This document shows positions 21,689 through 31,447 of a stretch of DNA of 64,000 bases, piece after piece. Source of the DNA: Phymatolithon calcareum (lineage: Eukaryota; Rhodophyta; Florideophyceae; Hapalidiales); contig OZ345379.1 in the NCBI GenBank assembly GCA_977006965.1, positions 930,001 to 994,000 of the forward strand. The letters run 5' to 3'. Position 1 is the first letter of the stretch. The number at the start of each line of letters is the position of its first letter. The notes under the pieces are model-generated. The model worked only from the letters and a program-made list of their open reading frames with translations, was not told the DNA's origin and ran no database searches. Position numbers and translations under genes: made by a program.

Positions 21689-22721
21689 ACCAACAATCCC
21701 GTAGAGGATTGAGATAGGACTACTTTGAGTCCTGAGTTTTCCCGTCCGCCATACTGGTGGACGTTTCGTGAGCTGCACAAAGGAAGGAAGCATCAGAGGA
21801 AGCCTTGCTCATATCTTCGGAAGTCTGTGGGGCTTTTAAATAAACTTGAAAGGAAGAAAAAAACAATATCGTGGTACGCGTCAGAAAAAGTAGCGGATTT
21901 ATCGAATTGAAGCTGGGATTGATTGCGAATCGTTGAATTGCAGTAGGGATTGCTCCCTGTTGAGAAGTGGGATTGCAGTTGGGATTGCAAAAATATTCTG
22001 GGAGCAATTCGATTGCGAGATTGCTTCATAGACAGCAATCCCCAGCAATCAAATTGCTCGGCCCCTGCGAGTACCTCCTGAACCATACCGCTCATTTTTT
22101 GTCATGGAAAAGGCTCCGTATAGTCTGGAGCACCTTGCAAGACCGGTCACCGATACTGTCTTGGTGTGTACGGATGTACCGTCCACGCGGGACAGGTCTT
22201 TTCTCGTGGCATGACAGGTCCGGTACTTCTGAGTAACTAACATATTTTCGTTTCTAGCGCGGAACGAAGCTATATTAAGAGGCTAATTGCGATATTCCTA
22301 GAACAGAAGACAAGGTGGACTTTTCGAATCTGGCGTGAGCAAGCTGTTCCGCCTTCGTTTTATAGATTTTTTCGAGATTTTAAATCGCCCCTCTATTGAG
22401 GTGGTCCGTAAACTAGACACTAGTGTCTATATGACGGGATTTTTCCTCAATTAAGGGGCACTTCCGTCAATAGAGGGAATGAGAACTATTTAATTTTTGC
22501 GAGCGAATGCTATTAACTTTCAGGCTCGTCAAATGCATCACGCTCACGGATGTCTTGAACATGCTTTGTGAAAAAGTTCCTACCAGTAGAAGAAGCGCAA
22601 TAAATAAATAGTGTGGCACTGTCACGCCTATACATGATGAGCACAAAGAGGGTCGTCGTCTAGAATTTCCCAACTCTCCAGTTGTTTTGAACAGCACAAG
22701 TAGTCATCATGACATCCTCAG

Positions 22722-23908
22722 CAGGCATTGGGAGCAGTATATTGAATTGGCAGTATATTTTAGCATGGCTCTATTGCAGTAATATTGCGTGGCCTGTCTG
22801 TATTGGTTTACGTATTGGTGGCTACAGAACGTCTGTATTGGTTACGTATTGGTGGCTACAGAGCAGATTCTTGGAACTATGAAGTACGTATTTTGAGAAC
22901 GGCCGCGCCAGTGGCTCTGAAAGTAAAGCAGTCCATTCACGTGTGCCATTTAGCTTATTTCCATTTTACAATTTTGTATATACTGATCAAGACTGTGAGC
23001 ATTTCACCTTACGGCTGCAAACCTCTTTGTTCCTGCTACCATCATTTCTCGACCATGTCGCGAAAACCGAAGCCCGAGTTCGTTGTCAAAGCGCTCATGA
23101 CAAAACGCGATGATGCGTTCAAGATTCTGCCTTCTCGCGGGGAACGTGAATGTACTCCTACCAACGTTCGGTGCTCGGTCTATGCTTGTCCGCGTAATGA
23201 ACACTGCAAGAACACCCCATCAGTTGTTACTTTCAAGAAGGGATCTGGGTGGAGGAATCCGTACGCACATCTACTATCATGTGTTGCCGGAGGTGATGAA
23301 CAGATCCTTCTGCAAATTTATCAAGACTCCATCTCGAATAATGCGATACGTGAGGGTGGAGCACGCATCTCGTCGTTTTTCGCAAGTTCGTTATCCGCTA
23401 CGGCTCGAGAGAAAGCGATGTACGCTTATCTGGATGTTATCATCTCGCTCTCTCTTCCTATTTCGTACGTCGAGAATGCGTGCTTTCGAGACTTTAGCAG
23501 GATTAATGACGTCGTTTCGGTGAAAGCATTTCGAGAAACTGTTTTCAAGCTCGTTGAACTCGTCGAGTTTGCAGTGCGACAGGAGTTGAAGGAGACGAGC
23601 GGTGCAGTTATGCACGACGGTTGGACTCATAATGGAACACATTATCTTGGTGTTTGTGCCGTTTTTATGAAGAAGGTCGAGCGGGTGGAAAGTGGCAAGA
23701 CTAACAGATGGAGTAAGATGCTGAAGAGCAGCATTTGTCGGCTTTGTGACCTGCCTTAGTTGCTTACTCTGTGTTCTACTGTAGTCATGTGGGCTGCAGT
23801 AGTCGTTGCTTATTGCAGTAGTATTGGCATGCGGAGCTCTATTGCAGTAAAAGTTGGATCCTTGCCTCTTCCTTTCAATACAGAAAAATATACTGCTCCC
23901 AATCCCTG
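22722..23908 (+). mobile_element. hAT-family element B, 1.2 kb
   Basis: The terminal inverted repeats begin CAGGCATTGGGAGCAGTATA (left) and CAGGGATTGGGAGCAGTATA (right, complement), flanked by the exact 8-bp duplication ATCCTCAG (22714-22721 and 23909-23916). Subterminal TTGCAGTA repeats occur near both ends. A 34-35-bp unit at 22796-22864 is duplicated in tandem. It encodes a truncated transposase. Confidence 0.9.
23055..23759 (+). CDS. Truncated hAT transposase, N-terminal part
   Basis: 234 codons from the ATG at 23055; an in-frame extension upstream exists, but this ATG begins the recognisable protein. It opens with a Lys-rich segment and a Cys/His stretch (CSVYAC, HC) that could be the BED-type finger region. 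Near its end, HDGWTHNGTHYLGVCAVF matches the hAT core around the first catalytic Asp. The stop at 23759 removes the other catalytic residues and the C-terminal dimerisation region; complete hAT transposases are usually 600-800 residues. It may have been kept after an internal deletion of the element. Not expected to be catalytic; a repressor-type role is possible but untested. Confidence 0.7.
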   Translation: MSRKPKPEFVVKALMTKRDDAFKILPSRGERECTPTNVRCSVYACPRNEHCKNTPSVVTFKKGSGWRNPYAHLLSCVAGGDEQILLQIYQDSISNNAIREGGARISSFFASSLSATAREKAMYAYLDVIISLSLPISYVENACFRDFSRINDVVSVKAFRETVFKLVELVEFAVRQELKETSGAVMHDGWTHNGTHYLGVCAVFMKKVERVESGKTNRWSKMLKSSICRLCDLP

Positions 23909-25712
23909 ATCCTCAGTCCTCCTTTTCTTTTTCTTGAAAGTTAAGTGAGTTCTAGCACCGCTCTCGAATGCAAACGTACATTCTGTAGCGACTAAACGTC
24001 GACGAGTAATGCGCATGGCAAATGTGTTATCGCTGAGTTTCTCGGGCAGCGCTTGACAAAACCTTCGCTGCGTCATGTGCTGCTGATCCTCTGGATGGGC
24101 ATCAGAGAATAAAAGCCATCTAACAATCACGCAAATTGCCAGAAGAGTTTGATAACCCCTATGAATTATAGTCGCACTTGTTGAAGATGCAGCATTATCG
24201 AACTTTATTCCGACGGAGGAAAAGAGGGCGTTCTGTGGTCAGTTATGTCATCGACAGCATCTTGTCCGAGCGACCAGCTGTGCTGCGCAGACTACATGTT
24301 TCACTTGGTTGCGCATTGAATTAAATTCACTGGAGCTATTCGGCGAACGGCATACCAGTCTTTGAAGAAGAAGGAGTGGGGAGATAGTTCTTTGGCCTTG
24401 TTGCCCTCCATATATTGCTCTCGGCGCTGAGCTCAGCCTTGCTGTGAGGACGATTATTCCGAAAAACTCAATCAGCTCTGTCACTGCAGTCTCTTTTTGT
24501 CCAGTTTTTCTCAGCTTAGCGGACCCCCAAGCAGCAAAATTTCGCAGGTGAACGTGGGGAAATATTTTCATGACGCACTCGTACATCGTATGAAGACCAA
24601 TACCATCATTTTCAGATAAGAAACCTCCGGTTAGAGTGCGAAGTTTCCAGAACTGAGAGCAAAATCAAACCCCAACGGGTCCTAGAGCTTGGCGCCCGTA
24701 TCATGGCTCCCCAGAAGCGACAGTATTCGGCTCTCGGTCAGGCGAGAAGACCTCAAGTTCCTCTAGCGATTCTTGGTCCCCAAGAGCAGTTCAAAATCGT
24801 AGGCGAAAGAGCCCGGAAGAGGGCGTTTAGAGCTGCTGAAGGTTTTATCGAAGCTTTTGTGCACTTCTGAGGAGCTTCTGATTGCGACTGTGGACAATAA
24901 ACTGGCGTTTCCCGATGAAGATTGGCGAGGACAGTCCTGGGTGGAACTGCGCTTTGCCGTTGTTGGCTCGGTTCAAGCCGGTGAGCTTCTGCAGTGCCAT
25001 CGTCAGTCCCCTGCCTTGACGTTGAACAGGTTGACTATCTTAAAGATAGTCTTCTTCGGAGGATGCCAAACCTATGATACATTTTACGCGAAGTGATACG
25101 CTCGCGCAAGCATTGAGTTTTCCTCGACTACCTCCTGAACCATTTCACTCCCCCTTTTTTACTTGGAAAAGGCTCCTTATTGTCTGAAGTACCCTGCGAG
25201 ACCGGTCACCGATGCTGCCTTTGTGTGTACGGATGTATCGACCACGCGGGGCCGGACTTTTTCTTGTGGCATGGCAGGTCTGCTACTTCTGGGTGACCAC
25301 TATATTTTCGTTGCTGGCTCCGAACGAAGCGATTTTAAGGTAGTAGTTGCGGTACTCCTCACGCATTATAAAAGTCCGACTTTTCAATAATGGCGCGAAT
25401 GGTTCCTTCTGCGTTCTTTTTAATAACTGTTTCGAGCTTTTAAATCGCCCCTCAATTGAAGGAAGTATACTCAATTGAAGGAATTTGGCACATAGACACT
25501 GGCTCTTGCTTAAGTGTTACATGTCCTGGATGCGACACATGTCATGCATGAGAATGTCGCTGGAATGATCTCATCTGTGAACCCATGGATGATGATTGGC
25601 CATGCAACGAAGCAAAAATTTCGGTTTCATACACTTCTTCTAGTATGAGCATCCCGTCCTTCGGCTCTCCCTCGTCCGCAGCTTGACAATCGGCACCAGG
25701 CCCTGTCTCATC

Positions 25713-27569
25713 ATGTCGCCTTCACCGGCTTTCGCGGGCGCGTTTACAGGAACTTTCACAGGGATCTTACTGCCGTCAACATCGCGGAGAACAACGAAAG
25801 TGCGTGCTTGCGCATCGGCGGGTAACGTAGCGATATCTGAATCGACTTCTCTACGCAAAGACCCGGTGAAAGCTCACCCCGGCTACCAGCTAATACCCAC
25901 ACCGCATTTGCGCGATTATATGCCCGATTTGAAAGCTCAAAAAAGCCCATTGTTGGAAAAGCGATTGCATCGGGGCTTCATAAATTCGGGTGAGGTTGTC
26001 CTGCGTGGCGTCGTGCACTCGCCTGCTGAAGTCAAACCGGTCCAGGCGTTTATGCGTGCTGGACCTCGCGAAGATGTCTACTTCGGGCGTGGCGCTCGCG
26101 CTGCGATTGTCTCCTGTGGCGGGATTTGTCCTGGGATTAATACCGTCATTCGAGAACTCACGCTGTGTCTTGGTCAGTACAACGTTGGAGTCGTGTTAGG
26201 CGTGCGGCACGGGTGAGTGTTCGCAAGTCTTGGAGAACGTTTCGCTTTTGGTGCGGACATGTGCTGACCTCTCCCTTCCTCCGGTAATTGTGTTAATGCG
26301 ACAGATATCGAGGCTTTTACAGTGAGCATTGGCGTGAAATCACCAATGATGACGTCGAGAATTTGCAAAAGGTTGGAGGAACTATGCTTGGAAGTAGCAG
26401 GGGTGGGTTCGATCTTATGCGCATCGTTGACGCCATTGAGACGAGGGAAATCGACCAGCTGTATGTAATTGGCGGCGACGGAACTATCTCCGGATGTCAG
26501 CTGATTTTCCATGAGGTCCAACGTAGAAAGCTGAAGACTGCAGTCGTGTCTGTGCCAAAGACCATTGACAACGATATCCCGGTAATCGACCGTTCTTTTG
26601 GTAAGTCAATTTCCATGCCCTGCCACGACGTTGGCACATCATATCCTCGGCTCTAACAGTCCATGTTCCGTGTGCAGGTTTTGAAACCGCGGTCGATGAG
26701 GCGCAGCGCGCTATAAACGCAGCCTATGTTGAGGCGGTCTCGTTTCCGGATTGCGTCAGCATTGTACAATTAAGTATGTGAGTCTCGATTTCGTCTGCCT
26801 CCTATTTTAAGCCTTCTCTGACCATTCGTCTTCTCCATTGTTGTAATGCGCGAAAATAGTGGGGCGCAATGCAGGGTTTATCGCTACTTACGCCTCGCTT
26901 GCATCCTGTGAGGTTGATATATGTCTTATCCCCGAGGATCCATTCGCAATTCATGGTCCAGGGGGTGTTCTCGAGCATATCGATGCTGTGCTGGACGCAA
27001 AGGGCCACTGCGTGGTGGTCGTCGCAGAAGGCAGTGGTTTCGAGCACGTCGGGCACAAGCATAACATCGGTCAATTTCTTCTGCAGGAATTGAAGACACA
27101 TTCCATCAATAACGGGCGCGAAATAAGCACCAAGTATCTTGATCCGTACGTAAATTCGCATCATATCATCCATCGCGCACAATTTGAACGGCTCTCTGAC
27201 CGTGATTTTGCTTCCGTAGAACGTACCAGTTGCGAGCGCTCCCAACAATCGCGTCGGATAACATGTTTTGTACACTTCTCGCACATTCTGCGGTTCATGG
27301 TGCGTACGCGGGACACACAGGCTTTTCGGCGGGTACTGTTAATGGAAGGAATGTGTATATGTAAGTATAAAACGCATTGCCGTTTCCCAGCTCTGTTCCC
27401 TCTTAACTATACACTGACGGCTTGCTCCATACTGCTATCAAACAGTCCACTGGACCTTATTGCCGGTATACAGAATAAGGTTGACACTTCGGACCGACTC
27501 TGGCAGCGCCTCGTGGCGTCTACTGGACAGCCGGAATGGACTCTTCCGAAAACGAGGGACGGGGGCTAA
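25713..27569 (+). CDS. PFK: ATP-dependent 6-phosphofructokinase, plant type, six exons
   Basis: Catalyses fructose-6-phosphate + ATP to fructose-1,6-bisphosphate in glycolysis. Exons: 25713-26212, 26305-26600, 26678-26773, 26860-27145, 27220-27360, 27446-27569. The introns are 74-92 nt, all GT...AG, and joining them gives exactly 481 codons (480 aa). Motifs: SCGGICPG near the start of the catalytic domain, YRGFY, GGDGT at residues 223-227 (Gly in the position that favours ATP over pyrophosphate), PKTIDND at 251-257 (catalytic Asp), MGR at 298-300. The C-terminus ends in the usual LVASTGQP stretch. The first 40-45 residues ([11 protein letters not shown]..., rich in Ser, Thr, Ala and basic) look like a plastid transit peptide, though plastid location is inference. 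Start chosen at the first ATG in the open frame. Its intron density is unlike the other host genes here. Confidence 0.92.
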
Positions 27570-28259
27570 ACAATCATGTGCTGAGACTGGAGCAGATATT
27601 AGTTTTTTTGGAAGTACAAGTTTTTCAATTCGATTCAACAAATACTGGCGGCGAGACAGACCAAACGTTATTAAACAAGGTATTTGGACCGTGTGTTCAA
27701 GAAAGGACGTGGCAGGCAGGCTTTGCCTTTCGCATCGAATCCCATCTGCAGGCCAAAGTGGAGGACCTAGAGGTTAAAACATACCGCGAAGGACAAGAGC
27801 GAAAGAATGATGCATATGGGGAACTGAGCCAGTATTACCTCCATGAGAAGCGGACAACTGTTCGATAAACCTGTTCAGCACGTTCAAACCGCGTGATAGC
27901 AAAAATTCTTCGACCAAGCCGGTGAACATGGAAGGAGATATTGAATTATTGGCTTCTAATCTCTGCCGTTACTCATCAGGGCCAGTCTACTTACGGTCTT
28001 CTGTTGGCCTAGCATACCAGGAGATACACGCAGGCACACACAGTGCGGTAGGCACAAGGCGTGCGCCAGGCACTAGTCTCGTGCTTGGCCTGCCTGGTGA
28101 GGGTGCAGGTATGCTCGGTACGCGTGGGGTTGTCCACATGTGCGGTTAGCGAAGCTAAACGGACGATCTGAAATACTACCTATGGTACAGCACGGAGAAA
28201 TGGCCTGTCAATAGGCATGCGCCAGATCTCCTCATGAACCTAGAGCAAACGTGTCAGAG
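27570..28259. other. 3' flank of phosphofructokinase, no gene recognised
   Basis: A frame from an ATG at 27536, overlapping the PFK end in another frame, stays open to 27868 (110 codons) and looks charged and helical, but matches nothing I know and lies in the probable 3' UTR. No repeat structure is seen in the rest. Confidence 0.35.
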
Positions 28260-29030
28260 AAGTCCGAGAGCACAGGTGTGGTTTGCAATATCGTACCTAT
28301 TGCAGTCCCTTGCACCAATTGCAATCAATAATTGCACCCCAGCCAGTAATTGCAATAAAAACTGCTGAAGAATGATGTGATATACTGTACTGACAGTGTG
28401 GAGATTGCTCCGCGCAGTAGCATTGTCAGCATAATGGTATCGCTGCAAGCATAGAAGTGATTGTGGTATGGACATGAGGACTGATCCTTATAATAAATGG
28501 CTGCAGCCGTATTCGCGTGGTAGATGATTGCAATTCACCCTGTGGAGCCGTCTGCTTCTTTGGGCAACGGACTTCGCGATGGTCCTCTATTTTAGTACGT
28601 CGCCTAACGACACATATATCAAATTCCCTTACGTTTAGAAGTAGTGGGTCACATTCACAGCCAGTCCCGGATGACCTGCCTGAATTCGACAGGCATTCCA
28701 CTTGTCTGCCACACTCGTTAAGTAGTCGCTGACCTCCTACTTTGTTGAAGGACAATGCACTACCATTCTAGGAATTACCGATAAATCCTCTGGACTGCAC
28801 ACACGGTCCAGGTTGTTCTTTTGATGCCCTTTACAAGGCTATTCGTCAGCATTTGGGTTGTTCCCTCGACGAAGTTTCTCCGACACCACAACCCAAACGC
28901 GGCCCAAGCACGGTCTCATGCATCATGCATGAGACCATGATTTTGTAGTCGATATTGGAACACGAGTGATACACTTCCGGTTATTGCAGTCGATATTGCA
29001 GGAGCGCATGGAATTGCAATACAAATTCAC
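28260..29030. repeat. Possible decayed hAT-type MITE with TTGCA-rich ends
   Basis: Both ends are rich in TTGCA and GCAATATCG motifs in opposite orientation (28276-28345 and 28965-29020), like the subterminal regions of hAT B. Clean terminal repeats or a target duplication could not be found. Confidence 0.3.
28912..28936. repeat. Perfect 12-bp-arm palindrome
   Basis: GGTCTCATGCAT, one C, then its exact complement ATGCATGAGACC. It could form a hairpin; no coding context is recognised. Confidence 0.7.
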
Positions 29031-31447
29031 TTTAAGCTATGACTGCTCTTTGATATTCGTAAAATAATATTGGTGCCACCTCTGGAGGACAGCATAAATA
29101 TCATGCTGGGTGCTACTCAATAAGAACCCGTAGGATAGACGCAAGATGATGAAGGTGTCTTCTAACAATGACGAATCCATAAAAATTCGTCTTTGCTAAA
29201 GATGCTGACAATGTCGACTCGACATGCCCAGCTGACGATGCTCTACATGTGCCAATCTAGTGCGAAAATACTGAGTAGGATCTTTCCCCAGTCTTGCAAT
29301 CCATGTATGAGCCGGAGCAAGTGCTCTTTCGTGGGGAAATAGGCGATAGGCTTTAAGCGCTGGATTCGTTTTGAAAGAGACAAGGTGTGAAGAGTAGAGT
29401 GGCAGCCCTCAACAAGTCTGTGCAATTAAAGTCTTACAGCAGAAAAGGAAGCAAAGAAAAGAGTTATTCAAGGTAAGAAGCAACGTAGAAAACTCTAAAG
29501 CAATGGGGACGCCCAGATGGATCATCATTTGACAGACTAGCACTTACTCGAAATTCTATGACACGCACGATAATATCATAAACATCGGATTTTCCAGAAA
29601 TCAACGATTCCGGCGTCCAGACGAAGGAATTTCTCGATGAAGCTCACATTCATGGCCTGCGCATCTGCAATACTCCTCGAACCCATACTAGGCTGCACCC
29701 AGATGAAGAGGAAAGACCAGAAAACACAGACATATCTGAATGGGAATCATCACGCACATGAACACGTTTCAATATTTAGGCAAAGTCATTGTTATCCGCT
29801 TTTTTCTCTCATTTTTCTTCGTTTTTAATATTATTTAGCTAGCTAGCCGCAATGCGAGTGATCTCTTTCGCTCACTGTAGAAGTAAGGATGTGGAGCTGG
29901 TCTAGTACAACTTCAAAAACCAGCGATAAAGAACAAGAAAGTAGTAATTGATACATATAACGAAGTCATGAAGGTTACAGTACTATCACAATAGCTAATG
30001 AATAAATTATGGGGGATGCGTTAAACAAGGCGGTAGATCGCAATGTCGTGCTCTCATTCCTACCCAGGAACTGACCTCATTTGCTTAGTGCTCGCGGCGA
30101 CGGATTCTGTTCATCAATCAGAAGTATAAAAGCATAGCCGCCTATCATACGAAGGCGGAAGACTCTAGAGGAGGAAATCCAAGACTGCATTGGATAGACA
30201 ATCCACTTAGGCGAGACATCTCTTTTCCTAACGAAGCACCTTGTATATAGTTCCTCCCGAAGAGGATGGACCCTGGGCCGCGTCTGGTTACTACACAGAA
30301 CAGATAGCAAAATTCCGCGATTATACAAGACAGTTTTGCGAAGAGTCCAATCGTCCATTGTAAACTGCAATTTTCGACATTACGCCTCATTTAAGAGTAT
30401 TCGTCTTACCTCTGTCTCAGACAATACCGTGTGTTGCGATGTTTGGCGATTCAGAGTGTACTCGCAAGCGAGCTATCGGCTGATTTCAGACTGAACATAC
30501 GAGCGCACGCACCCATATTAAGAAGTTTGAATGGATGCAAGGATATGTAGCTGCCATATGTGTAGTCTCTTGGTGTTTACTGCCCTCGCTGCAAGGGCCA
30601 AGAATTCCGGTAGACCCAGAAGGGTGAGATTTGTACGAGACGCATCAACTGCCCTCAAATAGGTTGTACACAGTGTCTTTGGCCAGCTAGAAACAGCACC
30701 AAGTTGAAACTCCAGGGGAATGCATGCGAAGATAGGCACAGACATTAGACAATTGATTGAGCAATGCTCATTTTCTCTTTCTGATGAGCTTGCAAATCAA
30801 CTACTGGACTGTTCCCATAAAGGTCGTAGAATTCATATTCTACGATTACTTCTATGAGCTTCTACACCTTTGGATGTACATTTGTCAGAAAGGGTACCCC
30901 AAAGACAATTTCGTGACTTGCAGCGTTTCGTGTACTTGCCTGACACAATAAAAATGGAAAAATCTGTTGGTAAACGCTGGCTCATTCAGAGTTGGGTCTG
31001 AGCTCTTGTGACATCCAGTACCACTCGTATCTGTTAAAGTCTACAATAGCCGTAGGGATGTGGAGTTGTTCTAGAACAACTTCAAAAACCCGCAATAAAG
31101 AAGACGAAGAAGAGTTGGGTCATTTTGGTTGCTTCATTTCTGCAACATCGATTTGCCGAATAAAGCAATGTCCAGTTGATGTATAGGGGAGTTTAGACAT
31201 ATAGTAGGGGAAAGTGACCAGGAAAACGCAGATACAAGCGATTAAAAACACTTGGAAATTTGCGGACTGGTCTCCAGCCAGCAGCCATTTTACGCAGTCC
31301 TCGGTCCACTTCCACTTAAATCTCTACTTAGAGCTATAACGGCTGTAGTTGGCGGGCATACGATTTTCAATGTGCCTTTCTGATACTTCAACGGCATTCG
31401 TTTCTGGCGAAAATACGATTTGCGTCTAGTAAACTGATATATAGTAT
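29031..31447. other. No gene recognised; contains a direct repeat pair
   Basis: 2.4 kb with only short frames, none with a recognisable domain. About 60 bp at 29873-29935 recur in the same orientation at 31045-31107 (shared core AACTTCAAAAACC). It may be intergenic sequence or a very decayed duplication. Confidence 0.4.

Larger units (their letters stand above)
20426..21862 (+). mobile_element. 5'-truncated LINE copy 1, split by LINE copy 2
   Basis: Flanked by the 13-bp target duplication ACAATATCGTGGT (20413-20425 and 21863-21875), with an A-rich 3' end at about 21850-21862. Only about 200 bp of the LINE itself remain: 20426-20458 plus 21703-21862, on either side of LINE 2. Its 3' end (AGTCTGTGGGGCTTTTAAA) matches that of LINE 2, so both belong to one family. 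Confidence 0.8.
19174..22067. mobile_element. hAT-family element A, non-autonomous, 2.9 kb
   Basis: The ends are CAGGGGTGGAGCCAATTTGA and the complementary form of CAGGGGCCGAGCAATTTGA. It is flanked by the exact 8-bp duplication CGAGTACC (19166-19173 and 22068-22075). The CAGGG ends and 8-bp duplication define hAT. Both subterminal regions carry several GGGATTGCA-like repeats, as hAT transposase-binding regions do. No transposase is encoded. The interior holds a small inverted-repeat element and two nested LINE insertions. Confidence 0.9.
19004..22419 (-). mobile_element. PiggyBac-like copy 4, truncated and split by a hAT element
   Basis: N-terminal coding (19004-19173) and 5' UTR/terminal repeat (22068-22419) of the PiggyBac-like family, separated by the hAT insertion 19174-22067. 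The C-terminal portion is absent and replaced by the Copia-like fragment. The outer end TAGACA is followed by CTAG at 22420-22423, which also borders copy 5. Confidence 0.75.
22500..25130 (-). pseudogene. PiggyBac-like transposase remnants (copy 5)
   Basis: Fragments in several frames. The piece at 24248-24586 starts MYECVMKIFPHVHLRNFAAW and matches the region before the catalytic core in copy 2. The piece at 23917-24130 matches the segment after the third catalytic Asp (LLAICVIVRWLLFSDA). The Cys-rich tail near 22640 has only part of its cysteines (CSSC). All three catalytic Asp motifs are missing because of the internal deletion. Confidence 0.65.
22424..25498 (-). mobile_element. PiggyBac-like copy 5, internally deleted, split by hAT B
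   Basis: Begins at the CTAG shared with copy 4 (22420-22423) and ends at 25498, followed by CTGG (25499-25502), probably a mutated CTAG. The C-terminal region lies at 22480-22713 and 23917-24160, N-terminal coding at 24165-25130, and the 5' UTR and terminal repeat at 25150-25498. The catalytic core is deleted at about 24165, the same joint as copy 3. Without hAT B the copy is about 1.9 kb. Confidence 0.78.

Noticed and set aside
27536-27868. 110-codon frame overlapping the end of phosphofructokinase
   Set aside because: It begins inside the last exon in another frame, and the PFK C-terminus is already complete.
28260-29030. A definite hAT element
   Set aside because: Only TTGCA-rich ends are seen. 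Terminal repeats and an 8-bp duplication were not found, so it is listed only as a possible remnant.
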